From JAJDTT01 sp022827025 (lineage in GTDB: Bacteria > Acidobacteriota > UBA6911 > RPQK01 > JAJDTT01): a DNA stretch of 64,000 nt. Below the pieces are notes generated by a model. That model worked only from the letters and a program-made list of their open reading frames with translations. It made no database searches and was not told the origin of the DNA. Positions 34,462 through 42,971 of this stretch are shown piece after piece. The stretch spans positions 1,984,001 through 2,048,000 of the forward strand of contig OZ241897.1 of assembly GCA_965203535.1 (NCBI GenBank), written 5' to 3'. Every line of letters begins with the position of its first letter. Positions within the stretch are counted from its first letter, which is position 1. A program made the translations under genes and the position numbers.

Positions 34462-34704
34462 TCAGCCGAACTTGACCTTCAATTCCACTGGCAGCCGGAA
34501 TACGATGGGGCACTCCTCGCACTTGAGCAGCACCAAGGTTTTCTTCTTTCCGAACTCGCCCTCGATCTCCTGCCGGAGCGTTTTGTCGGGCTCGTTGTAG
34601 TATCCGGCAAACGGATAATATCGCTTCAACTTGCCGTGGCAGGGTTTGCCTTTGGCGTTTCTCTCGTTGCACACGACCTGTCTGGGCAGCAAATCCTTGA
34701 TCAC
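34462..34704 (-). CDS. Small zinc-ribbon-like protein of unknown function
   Basis: An 80-residue protein with two cysteine pairs, Cys12/Cys22 (CNERNAKGKPC) and Cys62/Cys65 (CEEC), separated by a basic, aromatic segment (KLKRYYPFAGYYNEP). This pattern suggests one zinc site. The GTG start has AAGGAAG upstream. The family is not one I can name. It sits alone between the HAD phosphatase gene and the YtxH-like gene. Confidence 0.65.
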   Translation of the reverse strand: MIKDLLPRQVVCNERNAKGKPCHGKLKRYYPFAGYYNEPDKTLRQEIEGEFGKKKTLVLLKCEECPIVFRLPVELKVKFG

Positions 34705-34899
34705 CGTAGCTTCCTTCCCTGACTGACAACGCCCGGTATTCTAACCGAGACCCGTCCGCCTCCACAAACCCGGCCGCAGCGGGAGTTCGGCAAGCGGAAT
34801 CCCGGGACGCGCCTGCCATTCCTCGTTCGTCACGCCCCATCATGGCTATGATAACCTTGGGTTGATGAATCCGGACCGGGACGGGAAGGAGTAACGGCT

Positions 34900-35235
34900 A
34901 TGGCCTCAAGTGGCGACAAGCTGGTCTATTTTCTCATCGGCAGCTTTGTGGGCGCCTGTGTGGCGCTGTTGGTGGCCCCCCAGTCAGGTGAACAGACTCG
35001 GGAGCTCTTGGAAGGCAAAGCCCGGGAAGGCGCCGACAGAGTCGGCCGCAGGGTCCGGGAAGGCAGGGACGTATTGGAGGAGAAGGGCCGGGAGCTTGCC
35101 GGCAGGGCCAGTGAGACCCTGAACCGGGAAAGAGAGAGCCTCCGGAAGAAGAAGGAGCAACTCGGAGTCGTCCTGGATGCCGCACGACGAAAGTATCGGG
35201 GCGAGGAGGCGACGCAGGAAGAGTCCGCCGACTGA
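34900..35235 (+). CDS. YtxH-like membrane-anchored protein
   Basis: A 111-residue protein with one N-terminal transmembrane segment (about residues 8-27, LVYFLIGSFVGACVALLVAP) followed by a long, charged amphipathic helix rich in Lys, Arg and Glu. This is the YtxH layout, a family linked to stress in Bacillus. GGAG precedes the ATG. The following gene encodes a DUF948-like protein, the same pairing as ytxG-ytxH in Bacillus. The molecular function is unknown. Confidence 0.8.
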   Translation: MASSGDKLVYFLIGSFVGACVALLVAPQSGEQTRELLEGKAREGADRVGRRVREGRDVLEEKGRELAGRASETLNRERESLRKKKEQLGVVLDAARRKYRGEEATQEESAD

Positions 35236-35298
35236 GGTCCGGACGAAGGCGGCACGTCCCGATTCCCGGGGCGCAGCCTCTGCCGCCCATTCATCCAG

Positions 35299-35838
35299 TT
35301 GCAACTGCGGGGTGTGCACTTGAGCGCTGAACTCCTGTTGATCCTGTTCATCGGCATTACCGCCCTCTCCATGACCCTCCAGGCGCTATCCGTGTGGCGG
35401 GCGGCCAAGACGGTTCGAAAAATGGCCGAGGAGCTGCGGCAGGAGACCCGGAGGCTCGAAGCCGCCGTCGAGTCGGTCGGCACCAAGTTGACCCAGGTGT
35501 CCGAGAGTCTGGAGCCGTTGCGGCAACTCGGCAATGAGTTCAACGACAACGTCCGCTTCGTGATGGGCGCCTTCCGACGAACCACCGAGGAGGTGGATGG
35601 TCTGGTCAAGGAAGTGCTTCGGCTGGGAAACGAACAGGCCCAGCGAGTGGACGGGTTGGTCACCGACACGGTCGAGAAGTTCGAGCAGACCAGCGAAGTG
35701 ATTCAGAAGGACGTCTTGAGACCCATTCTGGAAATCGGTTCCTTCTTCAAAGGGATCCAGTCGGGACTGTCGTTTCTGTTGGGACGGCGAGAGAAAAAGA
35801 CCGGAACCAAGTCGCCCGACGAGGAACTCTTCATCTGA
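35299..35838 (+). CDS. DUF948-like membrane-anchored coiled-coil protein
   Basis: A 179-residue protein with one N-terminal transmembrane helix (about residues 10-32, LLLILFIGITALSMTLQAL) and a long helical region with heptads (about 40-150), as in DUF948/YtxG. The start is uncertain: TTG 35299, GTG 35314 and TTG 35320 are in frame, and the last has a GGGGTG upstream. It follows the YtxH-like gene by 63 bases on the same strand. A 162-bp repeat begins seven bases after its stop. Confidence 0.75.
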   Translation: MQLRGVHLSAELLLILFIGITALSMTLQALSVWRAAKTVRKMAEELRQETRRLEAAVESVGTKLTQVSESLEPLRQLGNEFNDNVRFVMGAFRRTTEEVDGLVKEVLRLGNEQAQRVDGLVTDTVEKFEQTSEVIQKDVLRPILEIGSFFKGIQSGLSFLLGRREKKTGTKSPDEELFI

Positions 35839-35845
35839 CGCCGCT

Positions 35846-36007
35846 AGGAGCCTGCGCGGCAGAAATTAATCTACTGCGAAAGCGTAGAATCGGTCCATAT
35901 TTCCCCGATTTCTCGGCGAATAGAACAACTATGCACCTCTAAATCGTGAAAATCTGGCCTCGATTCTCCACTTTCTCGCTACGATCATTTCTACCGCGCA
36001 GACTCCT
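35846..36007 (-). repeat. 162-bp inverted-end repeat, copy 2
   Basis: A full copy, differing from copy 1 at two positions, one of them in the inner stem (TCCACTT for TACACTT). It is bordered by TA on both sides of GGAG...CTCC. It lies between the convergent DUF948-like gene and fabH; the folding strand is that of fabH, so it would be in the fabH 3' region. Confidence 0.9.
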
Positions 36008-36051
36008 AGGCCGCGTGTCTGATCGAAGATACTCGCGCCAAGTATTGCGGC

Positions 36052-37056
36052 TTACGGCGGATCCATTCCCCAACCGAGCAGAATGCCTCCCCAGGTGAAT
36101 CCCGCTCCGAAGGAGACCATGAGGACTTTGTCCCGTTTCTTCAATCGCCCCTGACGGTGAGCTTCCGCCAGGCAGGTGGGGATGGTCGCCGCCGTGGTGT
36201 TGGCGTAGCGGTCGATATTGACGGCAACCTGATCCTCGGCCAATTTCAGGCGCGACATGGACGACTTGATGATTCGCATGTTGGCCTGGTGGGGGACGAA
36301 CAGCGAAAGTTGATCGGTGGGAATGCCGTTTCGCTGGAGCAATCCGACCGAAGTGTCGCACATGACCCGGACCGCGAACTTGAAAACGTTCCTCCCGTCC
36401 TGGTGGACATAGTGCATTCGCTTGTCCACGGTTTCATGGCTTGCGGGGCGATGGCTCCCACCGGCCGGCATGAACAGGAACTTCCCTCCCGACCCGTCGC
36501 ACCCCAGGGTCGAGTCCAGGATGCCGACCTCCTCCTCCTCGGTGGGCTCAAGGAGGACCGCCCCGGCGCCGTCTCCGAATAGAACGCAGGTGGCCCGGTC
36601 CTCGAAGTCGATGATGGAGCTCATCACATCGGTACCCACCACGAGGACCTTCTTGTGGGTTCCCGTCCGAATGAACTGCGTAGCGGTCGAGAGGCCGAAA
36701 AGGAATCCGGAGCAGGCCCCGGAAAGATCGAATCCCCACGCGTTGGTGGCCCCGATCTTCTCCTGGATCCGGCACGCGGTCGAAGGAAACATCATGTCCG
36801 GCGTGACGGTCGTGACGATGATGAGATCGATGTCTTCAGGGCGATGCGGCGTGCCTTCCAAAGCATCTTGGATGGCCCGAACCGAGAGGTCGCTGTTGGC
36901 CTGGTCCTTGCCGGCAATCCGGCGCTCCGAGATCCCGGTACGCGCTCGAATCCACGAGTCGGAAGTGTCCAGAACCCGGCTCAAGTCGTGGTTGGTGACG
37001 CGCTTCTCCGGAACGTACATCCCCACGGCCGTTATGTTCGCCCGAATCTCGCTCAA
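36052..37056 (-). CDS. fabH: 3-oxoacyl-ACP synthase III
   Basis: A 334-residue thiolase-fold condensing enzyme that starts fatty-acid chains from acyl-CoA and malonyl-ACP. The catalytic triad is visible: Cys in DLSGACSGFLFG, His in LFVPHQANMRI and Asn in DRYANTTAATIP. The start is a TTG with AAAGGAGAG upstream. It follows the lspA-lolA gene by 14 bases on the same strand, and its 3' side carries a copy of the 162-bp repeat. No other fatty-acid gene is adjacent. Confidence 0.93.
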   Translation of the reverse strand: MSEIRANITAVGMYVPEKRVTNHDLSRVLDTSDSWIRARTGISERRIAGKDQANSDLSVRAIQDALEGTPHRPEDIDLIIVTTVTPDMMFPSTACRIQEKIGATNAWGFDLSGACSGFLFGLSTATQFIRTGTHKKVLVVGTDVMSSIIDFEDRATCVLFGDGAGAVLLEPTEEEEVGILDSTLGCDGSGGKFLFMPAGGSHRPASHETVDKRMHYVHQDGRNVFKFAVRVMCDTSVGLLQRNGIPTDQLSLFVPHQANMRIIKSSMSRLKLAEDQVAVNIDRYANTTAATIPTCLAEAHRQGRLKKRDKVLMVSFGAGFTWGGILLGWGMDPP

Positions 37057-37070
37057 CTCGGCACTCTCCT

Positions 37071-38354
37071 TTACAGTCCGTGACGGCTATGGCCACGGGT
37101 TGTCGACGCAGCAGCCGTCTCCACCCCGGCGTCGAGCCGGCTTCGATGAGGAGACCGGCCGGGCTCCCCCTCCGGCCTCAGACCGGTGCCGGATCCGATT
37201 CGGATGATCTCCACTCCGTCCGGCAACTCCAGGCGGAACTGTTTGTCTCGAATCTTCACGTTCTCCCGGAAACGGCTGAACATGTAGTCGTTCCGATTCC
37301 CGATGGGCTCGACTACGGACAATCGTTGGATGAGCCAGGTCTGGGGGGACAGTTCCAACAGCAGATAGCTGAATTCAGGCCGGGCCCGAACGGGCGTCAA
37401 GCGAAGGAGCAGGTTGGATTCGTCCAACGGCCCTTCTCCGGTTTCGAACTCCACCAGGAAGTCGTCCCGGATCCGTTTGGGTCCCAGCAGGAAAAGCAGC
37501 GGCGTATCCGCAGTCTCCAGGTCCAGGTCGGTGATCGTCACCTGGTTCTCGCCGGGGACGTAGAAGAAGGTCCGTTTACCGTCGGCCACGAACAGCTTCC
37601 TGGTGGGACGCTGGTATTCCCAGTACATTTTGCCAGGGCGCTTCATCAACAGGATCCCCTCGCCCCAATCGCTTTCGAAAAAGACCCCCTGCGACTGAAA
37701 GACCTGCCGGAAATCGGCGGAGAAGCTTTCGACCCGATCATACCGGTCCTGCAGACGGTCCACGACTTCCAGCGCTCCGGGAGAAGCCGATTCTCCCGAC
37801 AGGGGCGCCGGGAGCAGACCCGCCAGCAGAATCGCGCCCAAAGAGCCGGAGTTTTTCCGGCTGGGAGGATTCGATGCCCGGTCCCCGCTACCCGCTCCGA
37901 AAAAGCCCTGATAGAGAATCGCCGCCACTCCGCAGGTGATTGCGGCATCGGCCAGATTGAAGGTCGGCCAAGCGAAACGGTCCTGCCAGTGAAACGCCAG
38001 AAAATCGACAACATAACCGCGCCACAGCCGGTCGCAGAAATTTCCCAGGATTCCTCCCAACAGGAGCCCCAGGAACAGTTGGACGCCTCTTTCCCCGGGC
38101 GGACTGGTCCAGATGTAATACAGCACCATGACCGCCGCCGCGACCGCCAGGACAGAAAGGATCACCGGTTTCCACACCGAGGGATTGGAATGGAACAGGC
38201 CGAAGGCAATGCCCTCGTTGCGGACGAAGTGGATCGCGAAGAATCCATCGACGACCTTGTAGTAGTGCAGCGAGGCGGTGCTCTTGACCCACCACTTGGT
38301 GAGGAGATCCAGCGCCAGCACCACCGCCGCCACTCCCAACGGCAGGTGTTTCAT
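37071..38354 (-). CDS. lspA: Signal peptidase II fused to a LolA-type lipoprotein carrier domain
   Basis: A 427-residue continuous reading frame. Residues 1-152 are complete LspA: four transmembrane segments, VRNEGIAFG (44-52) and the catalytic aspartates in GNFCDRLWRGYVVDF (Asp108) and FNLADAAIT (Asp136). A linker and a fifth hydrophobic stretch (about 172-185) follow, then a LolA-like beta-barrel (about 192-400: DRLQDRYDRVESFSADFRQ, MYWEYQRPTRKLFVADGKR, RLTPVRARPEFSYLLLELS) and an Arg-rich tail. LspA cleaves prolipoprotein signal peptides and LolA ferries lipoproteins across the periplasm. GGAG precedes the ATG. It lies 58 bases after ileS, the classic ileS-lspA order. A TTG at 37841 could start LolA alone, but it has no ribosome-binding site. 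Confidence 0.85.
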   Translation of the reverse strand: MKHLPLGVAAVVLALDLLTKWWVKSTASLHYYKVVDGFFAIHFVRNEGIAFGLFHSNPSVWKPVILSVLAVAAAVMVLYYIWTSPPGERGVQLFLGLLLGGILGNFCDRLWRGYVVDFLAFHWQDRFAWPTFNLADAAITCGVAAILYQGFFGAGSGDRASNPPSRKNSGSLGAILLAGLLPAPLSGESASPGALEVVDRLQDRYDRVESFSADFRQVFQSQGVFFESDWGEGILLMKRPGKMYWEYQRPTRKLFVADGKRTFFYVPGENQVTITDLDLETADTPLLFLLGPKRIRDDFLVEFETGEGPLDESNLLLRLTPVRARPEFSYLLLELSPQTWLIQRLSVVEPIGNRNDYMFSRFRENVKIRDKQFRLELPDGVEIIRIGSGTGLRPEGEPGRSPHRSRLDAGVETAAASTTRGHSRHGL

Positions 38355-38412
38355 CGTCTTCTCCGCGGCGCCAATGGCTTCCGAAAAAAATCGTCCCGCA
38401 TGATCCCGGACT

Positions 38413-41184
38413 TCAAGCGAGGGCGCCGATCCGTTCCAACACCGAGCGGCATCGGGAGCAGAGGTGCGGGAGACCGGCATCGGTCCCCACCGAGCGTCGA
38501 TGGTTCCAGCACCGCGCGCATTTCTTCGCCTGGGTTCTGGTCACTGTGACCCGCGTCTCATCCGCCGCCAGGTCCTCCCTCTGTTCGATCTCAACTTCGG
38601 AGACGATGAAGACCGTGGCCAGATCCTCCGCATACCGTCCGAGGTACTTGCAAGTCTCCGCTCCGGCCTCGATCCTGACCGACGCCTCCAACGAGTTCCC
38701 GATGAGCTTCTCCTGGCGGCATTCCTCCAGTGACTTGCTGACCTGGTGGCGGATCCGCAGGAGCGGCTCCCAACGCTCCAAAAGCCCGGGATTCTCATAA
38801 CGGTCCAGTTCCCGGGAGAACTCCGCCATGTGGACCGACTCGGCCGGAGGGTTCCGGCCGTGGAGTTCTTCCCAGATTTGGGTCGTGGTAAAGGGCAGAA
38901 TCGGAGCCAGCAGCCGGACCAATGCGTCCGCGATCCGGAACAGTGCCGTCTGCGCCGACCTTCGTTCCCCCGAATCGGCCGCAGAGACGTAGAGGCGATC
39001 CTTCAGAACGTCGAGATAAAAACTGGAAAGCCCCACGACACAGAGTTGGTAGAGGGAGTGGTAGACGGTGTGAAACTCGTAATTCCGGTAGGCCTCCTCC
39101 ACGCGCCGTGCCGTGGCGGCGGTGTGAGCCAGAGCCCAACGATCCAACTCCAGCAACTCCCCGTCCGGCACGGCCATTTCCGGAGAGAAGTCGTGAAGGT
39201 TGCCCAAGAGGAAGCGGCTCGTATTTCTCAGCTTGCGGTAGGCGTCCCGGAGACGGGACAGGATCTCCTCCCCGAGGCGGACGTCCTCGGTGTAATCGAT
39301 GGACGCAACCCAGAGACGCAGGATCTCGGCGCCGTCCCGCTTGATGATGTCCTGGGGAGAAATGACGTTGCCTCTGGATTTGGACATGGCCTTCCCTTCG
39401 GCATCCAGCGTCCATCCATGACACAGGACCGAACGGTAGGGAGCTCCGCCGCTGACGCCGACCCCGACCAGCAAGGAGCTGTGAAACCAGCCCCGGAACT
39501 GATCCCCACCCTCCAGGTAGAGATCCGCGGGCCATTCGAGTCCCGGCGTATTCCGCAGCACGTGATGGCTGACCCCAGAGTCGAACCAGACATCCAGGAT
39601 GTCCTTCTCCTTTTCGAACTCCTCGCTCCCACAGGCGCAACGGGTGCCTTCGGGGAGCAGCTCTGACGCCGGCCTCCGGTACCAGGCGTCGGCCCCCTCC
39701 CGTTCGAAGATCCGCGACACATGTTCGATGATGTCGCTCTCCAGCAGGATCTTGCCGCAGGCCCTGCAGTAGAAGGCGATGATCGGAACGCCCCAGGTCC
39801 TCTGCCGGCTGATGCACCAGTCCGGGCGGGTGGAGATCATGTTATGGATCCGCTCCCGGCCCCAGGACGGAAGCCACTTCACCCCGGCAATCTCGCGCAG
39901 CGCCCGGCCGCGCAGGTCTTCCCGGTCCATGCTGATGAACCACTGGGAGGTGGCGCGAAAGATGACCGGATTGCGGCAGCGCCAGCAGTGAGGATAGCTG
40001 TGCCGGAACGGCCCTTCCCGGACCAGATGGCCTTCCCGGGCCATCAGGGCGTTGATGGAAGGATTGGCCTCGAACACGGGCATGCCTCCGAAGTGATCCA
40101 CCTCCGGCAGGAACCGGCCCGAGTCGTCCACCGGACAATAGATCTCGAGACCGTTGTCGACCCCCAGGCGGTAGTCCTCTTCCCCGTGCCCGGGCGCGGT
40201 ATGGACCACTCCGGTGCCCTGTTCCAGGGTGACGTGATTTCCGAAGACGACCGCCGACCGGCGCGGAATCCATGGGTGCCGGCACTCGATACCGCCGAGG
40301 GCGGCGCCCCGGAGCCGTCCCAGAATCCGGTAGTCGCCCCAACCGCACTCCTCGGACACTCGGGGAACCAGATCGGCAGCCAGGATGAAAACCTCGTCCC
40401 CGGTCTCCAGCAATACGTATTCGAAGTCGGGATGAAAGCAGAGACCCTGGTTGGCGGGGAGGGTCCAAGGGGTCGTGGTCCAGATCAGAACCGAGACGGG
40501 GCGGGACCCGGCGTCCAATCCATGAAGTCCTCCCGTCACGGGAAACCGGACGTAGACCGACGGGCTGACATGTTCCGAATACTCCACTTCCGCTTCGGCC
40601 AGTGCCGTCTCGCAGTGAATGCACCAATGAACCGGCTTCTGACCCTTGTAGACGCTTCCCCGGCGGACGAAATCGCCCAGCAGCCGAGCCGTCTCGGCTT
40701 CATAGGAATGGCTCATGGTCAGGTAGGGCGCGGTCCAGTCCCCCGTGACCCCCAGGCGACGGAACTCATTCCCCTGGATGCGCACGAACTTGTCGGCGTG
40801 GCGCCGGCATCGACGGCGCACCTCCAACGGGTCCAGGTCGGTCCGCTTTCGGTTCATGACCTGGATCTCGATGGGCAGCCCATGGCAGTCCCACCCGGGG
40901 ACGTATGGACAATCGTAACCCTCCATGGTCTTGGAACGAACAATGAGGTCCTTGAGGATCTTGTTCAGGGCGTGTCCCACGTGGAGATGCCCGTTGGCGT
41001 AGGGAGGGCCGTCGTGAAGGATGAAGCGAGGCCTTCCTGTTCGCGCCTCGCGGATCTTCCCGTAGATCCCCGACTCTTCCCACGACTTGAGAATCCGCGG
41101 CTCCAGGACGGGCAGATTCGCCTTCATCCGGAAACGGGTTCTGGGAAGGTTGATGGTTGCTTTCAGGTCGAGTGCTTCAACCAC
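38413..41184 (-). CDS. ileS: Isoleucyl-tRNA synthetase
   Basis: A 923-residue class I synthetase. Signatures are GPPYANGHLHVGHALN (HIGH region), the CP1 editing domain with WTTTPWTLPANQG, CISRQRTWGVPI, KAMSKSRGNVISP (KMSKS) and a C-terminal zinc finger (CARCWN and LCSRC). The start is placed at GTG 41184, giving the usual distance to MKANLPVLEPRIL. No Shine-Dalgarno sequence is seen; a TATAAT box ends ten bases upstream, so the transcript may be nearly leaderless. lspA-lolA follows on the same strand. An in-frame extension upstream runs through a hairpin repeat and is rejected. Confidence 0.95.
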   Translation of the reverse strand: MVEALDLKATINLPRTRFRMKANLPVLEPRILKSWEESGIYGKIREARTGRPRFILHDGPPYANGHLHVGHALNKILKDLIVRSKTMEGYDCPYVPGWDCHGLPIEIQVMNRKRTDLDPLEVRRRCRRHADKFVRIQGNEFRRLGVTGDWTAPYLTMSHSYEAETARLLGDFVRRGSVYKGQKPVHWCIHCETALAEAEVEYSEHVSPSVYVRFPVTGGLHGLDAGSRPVSVLIWTTTPWTLPANQGLCFHPDFEYVLLETGDEVFILAADLVPRVSEECGWGDYRILGRLRGAALGGIECRHPWIPRRSAVVFGNHVTLEQGTGVVHTAPGHGEEDYRLGVDNGLEIYCPVDDSGRFLPEVDHFGGMPVFEANPSINALMAREGHLVREGPFRHSYPHCWRCRNPVIFRATSQWFISMDREDLRGRALREIAGVKWLPSWGRERIHNMISTRPDWCISRQRTWGVPIIAFYCRACGKILLESDIIEHVSRIFEREGADAWYRRPASELLPEGTRCACGSEEFEKEKDILDVWFDSGVSHHVLRNTPGLEWPADLYLEGGDQFRGWFHSSLLVGVGVSGGAPYRSVLCHGWTLDAEGKAMSKSRGNVISPQDIIKRDGAEILRLWVASIDYTEDVRLGEEILSRLRDAYRKLRNTSRFLLGNLHDFSPEMAVPDGELLELDRWALAHTAATARRVEEAYRNYEFHTVYHSLYQLCVVGLSSFYLDVLKDRLYVSAADSGERRSAQTALFRIADALVRLLAPILPFTTTQIWEELHGRNPPAESVHMAEFSRELDRYENPGLLERWEPLLRIRHQVSKSLEECRQEKLIGNSLEASVRIEAGAETCKYLGRYAEDLATVFIVSEVEIEQREDLAADETRVTVTRTQAKKCARCWNHRRSVGTDAGLPHLCSRCRSVLERIGALA

Positions 41185-41194
41185 AAGAGCCGGA

Positions 41195-41225
41195 ATTATA
41201 GCGGGATGCGGTAGCGTAGGGGCAA
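41195..41225 (-). promoter_or_regulatory. Candidate ileS promoter
   Basis: On the minus strand TATAAT (41200-41195) is preceded 19 bases earlier by TTGCCC (41225-41220). The -10 is perfect; the -35 is weak and the spacer long. The -35 falls inside the arm of the family-2 hairpin, so the repeat may contribute to the promoter. Confidence 0.5.
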
Positions 41226-41274
41226 CCCTTGTGGTTGCCCTTCCTTGGTAGAGGCAACTCTTGTGGTTGCCCTC
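41216..41274. repeat. Short hairpin repeat (family 2), tandem pair upstream of ileS
   Basis: Unit one has an 8-bp perfect stem, GGGCAACC (41220-41227) and GGTTGCCC (41233-41240), with loop CTTGT. Unit two is GAGGCAAC...GTTGCCCTC (41251-41274). Compared with the copy at 29260, stem bases change on both arms together (CACCC/GGGTG against CAACC/GGTTG), which preserves pairing. It lies between tonB (stop) and ileS (start) on the minus strand. Confidence 0.75.
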
Positions 41275-41306
41275 ATTCACGTAACGTACGATACCGGAGG
41301 CGTTGT

Positions 41307-42146
41307 CTACCTCAGGTTGAACTGGACTTCGATGGTCGCCAGGACGTCGACCGGACTCCCGTTGAGCATTCCGGGTCGAAAACGCCAGTTGGTGGCGATC
41401 TCCTGGATGGCCTGTTCTTCCAACCCGTGGCCCAAGCCTCGAATGACCTTGAAACTGTCGACGTTGCCATCCTTCCGGATGATGGCCTGAAGCCAGACCA
41501 CACCCTGAACTTTGGCTTTGATGGCGGCGTCGGTGTAACTGGGAGTCGTCTGAACGATGGGAACGGGATTGGTGACGCCGCTCCCGTATCGATAGATTCC
41601 GCTGCCGTCCCCGGCCGCGGGTCCCGAGCCTGCAAGGGGTCCGGTTCCAGTGCCCTCGCCCTGGCTCTCACCCTGCCCTCCCCGGCCGGGACGACCCGGC
41701 GGAGCCTCGATGTCGTCCAGGTTCAATTCTGCGACCATCTGCTTGATGACCTGGGGGACGTCTTCCAACTCCTCCTTGCGGATGGGTTCGGGATCCCTCG
41801 GAGTCGGATCGGGGATGGGAACCAGAATCGGCTTGGGCTTCGGCCTCACCGGTTTGGGCTTGGGCGGAGTCGCCTTGGGCAGGTCGCCGCCCCCGGTCAG
41901 GGCCGCGGGTTTCGCCAGATTCTTGAGCACCAGGACCTGCTGGGTCGGGACCAGGACCGTCTTGCCGAACGAGGGGAAGACCATCAACAGGAGAACGGCG
42001 TGAAAGAGGACGGCCAGGATGGCGGCGACCACCATCGGCCTCCGGTCGTCGAGATCCCATTCATAAATGTTATATGGGTCTCGCGGCCCCTCCAGTTGAG
42101 CCTCGGGAACCTTCAACCCCAACAGCCGTTCCAGGAAATCCTTCAC
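41307..42146 (-). CDS. TonB-family energy transducer
   Basis: A 279-residue protein with a cytoplasmic N-terminus and one transmembrane helix (about residues 38-58, VVAAILAVLFHAVLLLMVF). A Pro/Lys-rich periplasmic spacer (about 85-120, PPKPKPVRPKPKPILVPIP) and a Gly-rich linker follow. The C-terminal TonB domain (about 195-279) has IKAKVQGVVWLQAIIRKDG and NWRFRPGMLNGSPVDV. It would transmit proton-motive force to TonB-dependent receptors such as the one at 12392-15220. The start is a GTG with no clear ribosome-binding site. exbB and exbD are not adjacent. Confidence 0.88.
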   Translation of the reverse strand: MKDFLERLLGLKVPEAQLEGPRDPYNIYEWDLDDRRPMVVAAILAVLFHAVLLLMVFPSFGKTVLVPTQQVLVLKNLAKPAALTGGGDLPKATPPKPKPVRPKPKPILVPIPDPTPRDPEPIRKEELEDVPQVIKQMVAELNLDDIEAPPGRPGRGGQGESQGEGTGTGPLAGSGPAAGDGSGIYRYGSGVTNPVPIVQTTPSYTDAAIKAKVQGVVWLQAIIRKDGNVDSFKVIRGLGHGLEEQAIQEIATNWRFRPGMLNGSPVDVLATIEVQFNLR

Positions 42147-42275
42147 CGCCGACTCAAAACCCCTTCACTCTTTCCTCAGGCGCACCTGATGCAATGTTAG
42201 TCAACGTGGCCGCTTCCGGTCAACCGAACGCGATCCAGCGGCACCTTCTTGAGACGTGAATCTCCCGCAAAAGGA

Positions 42276-42971
42276 TCAACGGAAAACCGGATGGGAAACC
42301 GGGTCTTGAGTCAGCTCCCGCAGGCACCGGCGCGTGTGCCGGAAGAGGTCCCCCCGCGCCGCCTCGACCTCCCTGTGGAGCCGAGCCAGGTCGCCGCCGT
42401 CGTCCACGTCGAACCAGGAGGGCAACAACGTATATTGTTCCGGCCGCAACCTCTGAAGCGTCTGCGCCAGGACCTTGCCGGTCCCCCAATCCAGATTGGA
42501 GAAGAGCTCCGGTCTGGGGTGGGAAAGACCGATGAGATAATATCCCCCGTCCTCGGCCGGTCCCAGGACCACCGGCCGTCTCGCAAGTTGCTCCAGGGCC
42601 TGGCGAATGTATTTCCGCGGCACCGTAGGGGAGTCGGCGCCCAGAAAGACCACGGGCTTCTCCTTCGATTCCGCGGCGACCTGCCGGCAGGCCTCCGACA
42701 ATCTCTCTCCCAGGTCGGCTCCCGTCTGTGCACGGATGATCAGATCCGCAGGCAGGCGCCAGGCTTCGGCGAACCGGGCCCGTTCCGGGGCGGTGGAGCC
42801 GCTCAGATACAGGTAGTGCCTCCGGCACAGGAAACGCGTCCCTTCGACGGTGTCCAGAAGCAGCGCCCGGTGTAGTTCCAGGCAACCCCGCTTTCCCAGC
42901 GCCGGCTCCAGTCTGGTCTTCACCCGGCCCAATCGGGGGAACCGGGAGAAGATCACCAGAGACCCGTCCAT
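42276..42971 (-). CDS. DUF2064 / TIGR04282-type glycosyltransferase-like protein
   Basis: A 231-residue protein with the nucleotidyltransferase-like fold of DUF2064: LVIFSRFPRLGRVKTRLEPA at the N-terminus, VVFLGADSPTVP (DSP motif) in the middle, then GPAEDGGYYLIGL, and WFDVDDGGDL near the end. Members are annotated as glycosyltransferases or related to CofC; the substrate is unknown. Its ATG overlaps the HNH gene stop by one base (TGATG), showing translational coupling. Confidence 0.88.
   Translation of the reverse strand: MDGSLVIFSRFPRLGRVKTRLEPALGKRGCLELHRALLLDTVEGTRFLCRRHYLYLSGSTAPERARFAEAWRLPADLIIRAQTGADLGERLSEACRQVAAESKEKPVVFLGADSPTVPRKYIRQALEQLARRPVVLGPAEDGGYYLIGLSHPRPELFSNLDWGTGKVLAQTLQRLRPEQYTLLPSWFDVDDGGDLARLHREVEAARGDLFRHTRRCLRELTQDPVSHPVFR

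Noticed and set aside
41216..41274. Direct-repeat array suggestive of CRISPR upstream of ileS
   Set aside because: Only two units, each an inverted hairpin, with no regular spacers and no cas genes.
38413..41280. Longer IleS starting at 41280
   Set aside because: The extra 32 residues are encoded by the hairpin repeat; GTG 41184 gives the family's normal N-terminus.
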